DNA from: an uncultured Lachnospiraceae bacterium
Lineage (GTDB): Bacteria; Bacillota; Clostridia; Lachnospirales; Lachnospiraceae
Assembly: GCA_902783095.1 (NCBI GenBank)
Contig: CACZPX010000177.1
Location: 1 to 20,324 of the forward strand
Length of the DNA: 20,324 nt
Reading direction: 5' to 3'
The notes beneath the pieces were generated by a model. It was given only the letters and a program-made list of their open reading frames with translations. It made no database searches and was not told the DNA's origin. Below are positions 13,813-20,324 of this stretch, one piece after another (within the stretch, counting starts at the first letter, position 1; each line of letters starts with the position of its first letter). Position numbers and translations under genes: made by a program.

Positions 13813-14844
13813 ATGCAAGTGGAGACACCCAAGAAATACAATATCGCGCATATCGCCGTGATCGGCAGCCTGATCGTGGCGCTGATCCTGATCGCGGGGA
13901 CCGTGTGGATGGGCCGCAGCGCCCGCCGCGACGCGGAAACGGCCGTGCATTCCGTCAGTTTGCTGTATCTGGACGAGCTGGCCGGCCGCCGTGAGCAGGT
14001 GGTGGAAAACAATCTGCAGGACATGATCCAGGACATGCGGATCGCGGTGGACCTGATGGACACGGAGGATCTGCGGGACATGGAGCATCTGCAGACGTTC
14101 CAGCTTCGCATGCGCCGGATGTACAACCTGGAAAAGTTTGCCTTCGTGGACACGGACGGACTGATCTACACGGCGGACGGCGTGCAGGACAATATCGGCG
14201 ACTACGCCTTTGACTACCGGACCATCAGCAAGCCGGAGATCTCCATATTCAATATAGAGAGCACGGAAAAGCGGGTGGTGATCGCCATGCCGCTGGAAAA
14301 GCCCATAGAGGTTTTCGGAAAGACGCTCTGCGTGGGCTTTATGGAGATCGGCATGCCGCAGATGCTGGCCGGCGTTTCCATGGACGCCAATACCGAGGAC
14401 GCGACCTTCTGCAATATCTACACCACGAGCGGCGTCGCGCTGAGCAATACCGTACTGGGAGGCCTTGCGGTGGAGGACAACCTGATCACCGCCATGGAGC
14501 ACGCCGTTTTTGACGAAGGGTATTCCTATGAGGGATTCGTGCGCGCCTTCCGGAACCTGGAAGAAGGCGAGGTGTCGTTCACCTATAACGGGATCCACGA
14601 AACGCTGAGCTTCGTGCCGGTCACCGGCACGGACTGGGTGCTGACCTACCTGATCCGGGAAAGCGTCATCAGCGACCGCATCAGTTCGGTCTCGCAGGGG
14701 ATCATCAACCGCAGCATCACGCAGTCCCTGCTGACGGTGCTGGTGCTGCTGATCATGTTCGGCTTCATCATCGCGCAGAACAAACGGAACGCCAGGCTGG
14801 TGCTGGAACGGCAGACGGCGGACGCGGAAAGCCGCGTAAAGTAG
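13813..14844 (+). pseudogene. Membrane sensor half of a hybrid histidine kinase, ended by in-frame amber
   Basis: This 343-aa reading frame encodes a membrane segment (about residues 12-34), a large extracytoplasmic domain (about 35-300) that looks Cache-like, a second membrane segment (about 304-325) and the start of a coiled-coil signalling helix. It has no kinase domain. The frame ends at TAG (14842-14844), and the same frame continues two codons later as the kinase half, whose first residues extend the same helix. In relatives as I recall them, sensor and kinase are one chain, so this TAG probably replaces a sense codon (one step from CAG). A split operon remains possible. The start is ATG 13813, 3 bases after GGGAGG, or GTG 13819 at better spacing. 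The ligand is unknown. Confidence 0.7.
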
Positions 14845-14850
14845 GAGGAG

Positions 14851-16794
14851 ATGGAACACAGGCTGGCCCTGCAGGAAAAGCTCCTGGAAGAGGAGAAGCA
14901 CAGGACGCAGCAGGACAATATGATCACCGCGATGGCTGCGGACTACCGCAGCGACTATCACGTGGACCTGGACGCGGACGACGCGGTCTGCTACCGCGGC
15001 GACCCCGACGACCCCACGCAGCACGGAGAGGGCGTGCATTTCCCGTATCTGGAAGCGTTCCGCGGTTATGCGCACCGTGTTGTGACGGAACCGTACCGCG
15101 AGGGCTTCCTGCGCTTTATCGAACCGGAGACGATCCGCGAGGGCTTAAAGACGGAAAAGATCCTGGCTTACCGCTATTTGGCCGTCCGCAACGGCGTGGA
15201 GTATTATGAGATGATCCGGGCGGCCGGCGTGCATGCCGGCGACGACGAAGACGGACGGCACCTGCGCGCGATCGGACTGGGCGTGTCCATCATCGACGCG
15301 GAGATGCGAAAGACCATGGCGCAGCAGCAGGCCTTAAACGACGCGGACCTTCCCGAAACGACGCGTGACCACCTGGAGAAGATCGGCGCGTCCGCCAATC
15401 ATCTGCTGGGACTGATCAACGATATCCTGGATATGTCCCGCATCGAATCCGGCCGCATGACCCTCAAAAACGAGGAATTCTCCTTCCAGAAGCTTCTGGA
15501 GGCCATCAATACCATGTTCTCCGGCCAGTGCCAGGAAAAGGGCCTGGAGTATCAGTGCCGGCTCTGTTCGGAGGTGGCGGACTACTACATCGGCGACGAT
15601 ATGAAGCTTCGCCAGGTGCTGATCAACATCCTCAGCAACGCGGTCAAATTTACGCCCGCGGGGGGCAGGGTCACCTTCTGTGTGGAGCGCATGGCGCGCT
15701 TTGAAGGAAAGACGACGCTGCGCTTTGTGGTGGAAGATACCGGCATCGGCATGAGCAAGGACCTTTTGCCGCATCTATTTGACACCTTCTCCCAGGAGGA
15801 CGCCTCCAGCACCAACCGCTACGGCAGTACGGGCCTGGGGATGGCCATCACGAAGAGCATCGTGGAGATGATGAACGGCACCATAGACGTGGAGAGCGAA
15901 AAGGGAGTCGGCTCCACCTTTACCGTGACCGTAACGCTGGACGAGTCCGCGCGCAGGGACGGAGAAGACGCGGAGGAGGAGATCCGCCCGGAGAACCTGA
16001 CGGTCCTGGTGGTGGACGACGACCCCGTGGCCTGCGAGCACGCCAGACTGGTGCTGGAAAAGGCTGGCATCGCGGCGGAGACCGTATCCTCAGGGGCGGC
16101 TGCCGTGGAGGCGGTGCGCCTGCGCCATGCACGGCGCGCGCCTTACAACCTGATCCTGGTAGACTGGAAGATGCCGGATATGGACGGCGTGGAGACCACG
16201 CGCCGCATCCGGGAACTGATCGGAAAGGAGTCCGCGATCATCATTCTCACGGCCTACCGCTGGGACGACGTGCTGGAGGAGGCGCTGCAGGCAGGCGTGG
16301 ACAGCTTTATCCCCAAACCGCTGTTTGCGGCGGCAGTGCTGGAGGAGTTTTCCTCCGCTCTAAAGCGCCGCAGCGCGAACACCGACCACAAACCGCAAAA
16401 GGCGGAGCTGACCGGCCGCAGGATCCTGCTGGCGGAGGACGTGCCGGTCAACGCGGAGATCATGATGATGGTGCTGCAGACGCGCGGCATGGAAGCCGAG
16501 CTGGCGGAAAACGGCAGGATCGCCGTAGAGAAATTCGCTGCGCATCCGGCCGGCTATTACGACGCCGTGCTGATGGATATGCGCATGCCGGAGATGGACG
16601 GGCTGGAGGCCACGCGCCGGATCCGCGCGATGGACCGCGAGGACGCGAAAGAGATCCCCATCATCGCCCTGACCGCGAACGCCTTTGACGAGGACGTGCA
16701 GCGCAGCCTGCAGGCGGGCTTAAACGCGCACCTGTCCAAACCGGTGCAGCCGGAGTCTCTGTACGAGACGCTGGAGAGTCTGATCAAGGCCTGA
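14851..16794 (+). pseudogene. Hybrid histidine kinase half lacking the H-box; PAS-like, HATPase, two receivers
   Basis: The 647-residue frame continues the sensor helix and then holds a PAS-like domain (about residues 24-150). A truncated dimerisation domain follows (about 151-203), then a HATPase_c domain (about 245-365) with N-box Asn263, G1 box D-T-G-I-G-M, F-box D-T-F-S-Q-E-D and G2 box T-G-L-G-M. Receiver 1 (about 383-500) has phospho-acceptor Asp438 and Lys489, and receiver 2 (about 523-645) has Asp576, Thr608 and Lys630. The second helix of the HisKA hairpin is present (H-L-L-G-L-I-N-D-I-L-D-M-S-R-I-E-S), but the first helix with the phospho-acceptor H-[ED]-x-R-T-P is absent: A-L-N-D-A joins directly to D-L-P-E-T-T-R-D-H. 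Autophosphorylation should be impossible. The ATG lies only 2 bases after GGAGG, which overlaps the upstream amber codon. It is called a pseudogene because of the two lesions, but the remaining domains could still fold. Confidence 0.72.
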
Positions 16795-16820
16795 CAGGGA
16801 CCGCTTTTGCTTTAGGAATA

Positions 16821-16863
16821 AAAAAGATCCGCCCGACCGTAACGGAACAGGGCGGACCTTTTT
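16821..16863. terminator. Bidirectional terminator between kinase and amylase genes
   Basis: Arms 16821-16834 and 16850-16863 pair over 14 bases with one wobble. The A-run on the left and T-run on the right let it work on both strands. It lies between the convergent kinase locus and GH13 gene, 27 bases from each stop codon. Confidence 0.88.
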
Positions 16864-16889
16864 ATGGGGCGAAGCGGGCAAAAGCCGCG

Positions 16890-18632
16890 TCAGCGCAGGA
16901 CCACGCTCGTCTGCGGACCGACGGTGAGCATGGTGCCGTTTAGGGAGGCGTCCGAGAACCCCACGGTGGTGACCTGGGTAAAGGAGAGCCCCGTCACCTG
17001 GTCCAGATCCAGCGTGACTTCTTCCGTGGTGGTATTGTGGATCACGGCCACCGTGCTTCCGTTCCAGGCAGCGGTAAAGCCGCCGGCCTTGCTCCCGGTA
17101 AAGGTAAGAGGCGTGTAATCGCCGCGCGCGATCTCCGGGTTGGCCCGGCGCAGCATGATGAGCTTTTTGTAGTAGGAATAAAGACTGTCCGGATCGGCCA
17201 TCTGTTCCGCGGCGGAATCCTCGATCTGCTTGGAAGCCTGGTAGGTGGTGCCCTCCGGGTCCTTTACGGTGTCCCCGTCGCCCCATACCATGGCAAGTCT
17301 GCGGTTGGCGTCGGTATTGGCGCCGCCGCGGGAGCCCCGCATGCCCAGTTCTTCGCCGTAGTAGAGGAAGGGCGAGCCGGGACCAAGCAGGTACAGGTTG
17401 GCGGCCACGCGCATGTTGCCGCTGGCTGCGGTCAGAAAGCCCGCCGCGCGGTCCATGTCGTGATTGGTGACAAACGGCACGAGCATGGCGTCGTCCCGCA
17501 TGGCAGTGACGGTGTCCAGATAGCGGTCCACGTAGGCGGTGAGACGGTTGACGTCCCGGTGGTTGGCGGTCTCTGCCAAAAGGCCGCCGGACTGGGCCAT
17601 ACTGAAGTTAAAGCAGTTCATGGCGGGGTAATAGAGGTCGGTCACGCCGTCCGCGTCCCAGACCTCGGCCACCGTGTAGACGTCCGGCTTGACGGCGCGG
17701 AGTTCGCCCACGTACCATTCCCAGAACGCGGCGCTGGCCGCATTGTCGCCCAGATACACGTACTTTGCCGCGTCAAAGCGGAAGCCGTCCACGCCCAGAT
17801 CCAGGTAGGTCTTTGCCACGTCCACAACGGCCGTTCGGACCGCTTCGCTGTCAAAGTTGAGTTCCGGCATGTCCGTGGAGAAATTGCACTCATAACAGAT
17901 GTCCGTGCCGGCCACCTTTTCCCAGACGCGTCCGGCGGGATAGGCCTCGTTCTGGGAACAGGAACTGTAAAAATCGTAGTAGGGATCGTCCGTGAGCCCC
18001 TGGCGTCTGGCCAGTACAAAGTTGGAGAACCACTTGTTCCGGCGGCCCGTATGGTTGATGGGCAGGTCCAGGATCACCTTTACGTTGCGCTCGTGACACA
18101 GGCCGATCAGCTCTTTTAGATCGTCCATGGTGCCGAAGGCGGGATCGATCTGGTAATAATCGGTTACGTCGTACTTGTGATAGGACGGAGAGGAGAAGAT
18201 GGGCGTGAGCCAAAGCCCTTCCACGCCCAGACTTTTGCCGGAGTTCGGATCCCCGTCGTTTAGGTAGTCCATGCGGTTGATGATGCCGCGCAGATCGCCG
18301 GTGCCGTCTCCGTCGCTGTCCGAGAAAGAGCCGACAAAGATCTCGTAAAAGACGCGGTAATTGTCCTCGCAGACGAAGTCGGAGGTCAGGGCCTCCTCCT
18401 GCAGAGCGACCTCACCGGCCGGCGCGGCGGGCTCCGTTTCGGTTTCCGTCGGTTCGGTCTGCTGCGGTTCGGTCTGCGGCGCGGCGGTCGTCTGCGCGGG
18501 CGAGGCCTCCGTATCGGAACCGGCGGACGCGGTCTCCGTGACCGCCGAGGTCTGTGCCTCCTGTCCGGACGAACAGGCGGTACCGGAAAGCGTTAATGCC
18601 GCGGCAAGCAGCAGGATCAGTCCCTTTTTCAT
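16890..18632 (-). CDS. GH13 alpha-amylase family lipoprotein
   Basis: This 580-aa glycosidase should cleave alpha-1,4-glucans such as starch or malto-oligosaccharides at the cell surface. Residues 1-20 form a signal peptide ending at Cys20 (S-G-T-A-C, a relaxed lipobox), followed by a Thr/Glu/Pro/Ala linker to about residue 75. The barrel (about 90-470) shows region I D-L-P-I-N-H (Asp189, His194), nucleophile Asp287 in GFRFDAAK, acid/base Glu323 in VAEVWD and Asp392 in TNHDMD. D-S-D-G-D-G-T-G-D-L about 105-114 fits a calcium-binding loop. A beta-sandwich C-terminal domain follows. ATG at 18632 is fixed by GGAGG 7 bases upstream, and longer readings would run into the promoter. The gene is divergent from the small membrane-protein pair and faces the kinase locus. 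Confidence 0.95.
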   Translation of the reverse strand: MKKGLILLLAAALTLSGTACSSGQEAQTSAVTETASAGSDTEASPAQTTAAPQTEPQQTEPTETETEPAAPAGEVALQEEALTSDFVCEDNYRVFYEIFVGSFSDSDGDGTGDLRGIINRMDYLNDGDPNSGKSLGVEGLWLTPIFSSPSYHKYDVTDYYQIDPAFGTMDDLKELIGLCHERNVKVILDLPINHTGRRNKWFSNFVLARRQGLTDDPYYDFYSSCSQNEAYPAGRVWEKVAGTDICYECNFSTDMPELNFDSEAVRTAVVDVAKTYLDLGVDGFRFDAAKYVYLGDNAASAAFWEWYVGELRAVKPDVYTVAEVWDADGVTDLYYPAMNCFNFSMAQSGGLLAETANHRDVNRLTAYVDRYLDTVTAMRDDAMLVPFVTNHDMDRAAGFLTAASGNMRVAANLYLLGPGSPFLYYGEELGMRGSRGGANTDANRRLAMVWGDGDTVKDPEGTTYQASKQIEDSAAEQMADPDSLYSYYKKLIMLRRANPEIARGDYTPLTFTGSKAGGFTAAWNGSTVAVIHNTTTEEVTLDLDQVTGLSFTQVTTVGFSDASLNGTMLTVGPQTSVVLR

Positions 18633-18662
18633 AATGTCGCCTCCGTAAATGCTTCTGCAACA

Positions 18663-18690
18663 ATTGTATAACAAGCGTCCGTCTTGTCAA
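18663..18690 (-). promoter_or_regulatory. Candidate promoter of the GH13 gene
   Basis: On the minus strand, a perfect TTGACA (18685-18690) is followed 16 bases later by TACAAT (18663-18668). It lies about 30 bases before the GH13 start codon. Confidence 0.65.
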
Positions 18691-18710
18691 GCAAGCGCGT
18701 GCATTCCGGA

Positions 18711-18739
18711 TTGCAGGAAGGTCAAACAGGTGTTAATAT
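18711..18739 (+). promoter_or_regulatory. Extended -10 promoter abutting the next start codon
   Basis: TTGCAG (18711-18716) and TAATAT (18734-18739) are separated by 17 bases. TG at 18731-18732 makes an extended -10. Transcription would begin at about 18746-18747, that is, at the ATG of the following gene. Confidence 0.5.
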
Positions 18740-18746
18740 CATCCTT

Positions 18747-19247
18747 ATGGATGCGATCACGGAACTTTATCCGGCGGGGACCGCCGCCCGGCTGGAGAAG
18801 CAAAACAGGATATGGAGAGCGATCACCGCGGGCGTGGCGTTTGCGTCGCTTGCGGCCTGCATCGTCCTCTGCGTACTGACCGGCACGGCAAACGCGGCGG
18901 CCATGGAGCTTCGCGTGTGCCTGATCAGCCTTTTGGGCGGCTGGACGGTGATCTTCCTGTACACGCATTTCGTCACGGGCGGAAAGCGGCAGCTGGCGCA
19001 TCTTTCCACGCTGTCGGAAGAACCGCGAAAGGCCGTGACGGGGACGGTCACGCTGGATGCGCGCCGCATCGCGATCCGCGGCAGCATCACCGTACAGACG
19101 CTCCTGGTAAACGACGGCACGCAGACAAGGCGCGTGAGCATCAGCGCGTCGCGCACGAAGGCCCTGCCGGCCCTTCCGGCCAGGCTCACGGTCTACACGG
19201 TGCACGGCTACGCGGTGGCCTGGGAGGCAAAAGATGCGGCATCTTAA
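18747..19247 (+). CDS. Two-segment membrane protein of unknown function
   Basis: This 166-aa protein has two hydrophobic segments (about residues 26-46 and 54-72) in a helical hairpin, followed by a roughly 90-residue soluble domain. That domain is rich in Thr, Arg and Val in alternating beta-type patterns (V-T-G-T-V-T-L-D-A-R-R-I-A-I-R-G-S-I-T-V). I do not recognise the family. The ATG at 18747 lacks a clear ribosome binding site. An upstream TTG extension is possible but unsupported, and the promoter placement suggests a leaderless message. Its end overlaps the next gene by 14 bases, so the two products probably work together. The neighbouring GH13 and GH53 genes suggest a link to polysaccharide use. 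Confidence 0.75.
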   Translation: MDAITELYPAGTAARLEKQNRIWRAITAGVAFASLAACIVLCVLTGTANAAAMELRVCLISLLGGWTVIFLYTHFVTGGKRQLAHLSTLSEEPRKAVTGTVTLDARRIAIRGSITVQTLLVNDGTQTRRVSISASRTKALPALPARLTVYTVHGYAVAWEAKDAAS

Positions 19248-19794
19248 GGCGTTTTTTTCCTCCGTGCCCAAATATCTGCTGTGGGCGGTGCTCTCCACGC
19301 TTTTCTGGCTGTGGATCTTTACCATCCTCAACGACGCCCCCGCGGAAAAGAAGGTGACGCTTTACGCGGACGTGCCGGTCCTTGCCGATCCCGGCCTGTC
19401 GGTCTGCCTGGAGCAGGACCTGCCGGAGGGGATCCGCATGGTACGGGCGCACAGCTTTTCCTACGTGATGTTCGGCGACGCGGCGCTCACGGGCGCGGAT
19501 ATATTTATTGTGAAGGGATCCGACGCGGAGCGGTACCGCGAGAGTTTTGCGCCGCTGCCGGAGGCCTTCGCAAAACGGTATCCCGACGCGCTTTCCGTTA
19601 ACGGCAGCCCGAGCGGGATCCGCGTGTTTGACGCCGAAACGGGGACGGGGGCGGCGTGCTCGTATATCACCTATGCCGAGCCCGGGACGGCGGCGGAGGA
19701 CTATTACCTGTTTTTCGGCGCGGAGTCCCTGCACTGCGGCAGGCAGGATACGGCGGCGTACCGGATCGCGGAGCTCTTTTTGCAGCTTCCCTGA
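19234..19794 (+). CDS. Membrane-anchored extracytoplasmic protein of unknown function
   Basis: This 186-aa protein has one N-terminal hydrophobic segment (about residues 14-32) without a lipobox. A roughly 150-residue domain follows and is probably outside the membrane. The segment K-V-T-L-Y-A-D-V-P-V-L, followed later by T-G-A-D-I-F-I-V-K-G-S-D-A-E, looks like the alternating strand-helix pattern of a solute-binding-protein lobe, but that is only a visual impression. GGAGG 6 bases upstream of the ATG, inside the previous gene, fixes the start. It overlaps the preceding gene by 14 bases and is followed after 84 bases by a galactanase lipoprotein gene. It might assist carbohydrate binding or uptake, although no transporter gene is visible here. 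Confidence 0.78.
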   Translation: MRHLKAFFSSVPKYLLWAVLSTLFWLWIFTILNDAPAEKKVTLYADVPVLADPGLSVCLEQDLPEGIRMVRAHSFSYVMFGDAALTGADIFIVKGSDAERYRESFAPLPEAFAKRYPDALSVNGSPSGIRVFDAETGTGAACSYITYAEPGTAAEDYYLFFGAESLHCGRQDTAAYRIAELFLQLP

Positions 19795-19878
19795 AGGAAA
19801 CCGCTGCGGCAGCTTCGCCGCCGTGGCGGAATACGGTTTAGCGTGCAATAAAACAACAAATATATCGGAGGTTCGATC

Positions 19879-20324
19879 ATGAAAAATAGACTCGTCGCAA
19901 TTGGCCTTGCCGCTGCAATGCTGATCGCCGGCTGCGGGTCGGCAGAAAAGCCGGCACAGACGGCTGCCGGGCAGACGGACGCGGCGTCCGGTTCACAGGC
20001 GGAGACCACCGCGGCTGCCGCGGCTGACACGACGGCGGCGGAAGCGGCCAGCCGGACAGAAAACGAAAGCCAGACGGAGGCCACGCAGCCGGAGCCCGTG
20101 GACAGCCCGCTGTATGTAAAGAAGGTTGAAAATCTTCCGGAGGATTTCATTTTCGGGATGGACGCCTCTTCCGTGATCGCGGAGGAAAACAGCGGCGTAA
20201 AATACTACAATTTTGAAGGCGAAGAGCAGGACGTGTTGTTGACCCTGGCGCAGGCCGGGGTGACGCATATCCGCGTGCGCGTCTGGAACGATCCGCACGA
20301 TTCGGCGGGGAAGGGCTACGGCGG
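19879..20324 (+). CDS. GH53 endo-beta-1,4-galactanase lipoprotein, 3' end outside window
   Basis: The first 148 residues are visible. A signal peptide ends in a clear lipobox L-I-A-G-C (Cys19), a Thr/Ala/Glu/Gln linker runs to about residue 74, and the GH53 domain then starts. F-I-F-G-M-D-A-S-S-V, then N-S-G-V-K-Y-Y-N-F-E-G and I-R-V-R-V-W-N-D-P match the family's N-terminal barrel strands. GH53 enzymes cleave beta-1,4-galactan side chains of pectin. The catalytic Glu residues lie beyond the window. GGAGG 8 bases before the ATG supports the start. No convincing promoter or terminator appears in the 84-base gap upstream, so it may be read through from the membrane-protein pair. Together with the GH13 gene this suggests a plant-polysaccharide locus. 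Confidence 0.92.
   Translation, partial: MKNRLVAIGLAAAMLIAGCGSAEKPAQTAAGQTDAASGSQAETTAAAAADTTAAEAASRTENESQTEATQPEPVDSPLYVKKVENLPEDFIFGMDASSVIAEENSGVKYYNFEGEEQDVLLTLAQAGVTHIRVRVWNDPHDSAGKGYG

Noticed and set aside
13570..15075. Long 501-aa open frame on the minus strand opposite the sensor gene
   Set aside because: It is antisense to a well-supported sensor frame, has the His/Gln/Arg-rich composition typical of shadow frames in GC-rich DNA, and crosses the terminator and promoter.
17037..18119. 360-aa plus-strand frame inside the GH13 gene
   Set aside because: The GH13 reading on the other strand has all catalytic motifs. This frame is a Gly/Val/His-rich shadow without a start signal.
19795..19878. 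GC-rich hairpins (GCGGC/GCCGC) before the galactanase gene, considered as terminator
   Set aside because: No T-run follows and the stems are short and mutually exclusive, so a terminator is not supported.

Overview
The window looks like chromosome from a high-GC member of the Clostridia, most probably Lachnospiraceae. The evidence is strong GGAGG ribosome binding sites, several TTG and GTG starts, lipoproteins with long Ser/Thr/Glu/Ala linkers, BspA-type leucine-rich repeats, and a PAS/HATPase/double-receiver hybrid kinase of the kind common in gut Lachnospiraceae. Genus-level assignment is inference. I saw no rRNA, tRNA, CRISPR array, insertion sequence or phage gene. I count 20 intact or start-complete genes, one disrupted two-part kinase locus, and one gene cut by the right edge.

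Region 1 (1-2970) is a rightward run of small housekeeping-like or accessory genes: a GNAT acetyltransferase, a split-barrel FMN-type protein with an extra C-terminal part, a short peptide deformylase paralogue, a TIGR04076-type protein and a DUF523 protein. It ends at a good intrinsic terminator. Region 2 (3050-9240) is a redox island. It holds a 76-aa helical protein, a lipoprotein fusing a cyclophilin-like domain to a full aldo/keto reductase, a convergent LysR regulator, and a divergent operon of flavodoxin, aldo/keto reductase, a second-type aldo/keto reductase and a cytoplasmic leucine-rich-repeat protein. The LysR/flavodoxin gap carries overlapping divergent promoters and a perfect 8+8 bp palindrome containing a T-N11-A core.

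Region 3 (9317-13706) holds 3-methyladenine DNA glycosylase I, a polytopic membrane protein and a membrane-anchored alpha/beta hydrolase. A new transcription unit then encodes a NifX-like/His-Cys-rich/SlyD-type FKBP fusion and a metallo-beta-lactamase-fold hydrolase, closed by a strong terminator. Region 4 (13736-16863) is a hybrid sensor kinase locus with two lesions. An in-frame amber codon separates the membrane sensor half from the kinase half, and the kinase half lacks the phospho-acceptor H-box although its ATPase domain and both receiver domains look intact.

Region 5 (16890-20324) is a polysaccharide-degradation locus. A leftward GH13 alpha-amylase-type lipoprotein is divergent from two overlapping small membrane-protein genes of unknown function. 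These are followed by the N-terminal part of a GH53 endo-beta-1,4-galactanase lipoprotein. The first small membrane gene appears to have an extended -10 promoter placed so close to its ATG that the message would be leaderless.

The most unusual items are the exported cyclophilin-like/aldo-keto reductase fusion, the NifX-metal linker-SlyD fusion, and the doubly damaged hybrid kinase. All calls come from reading the sequence. No database search was possible.
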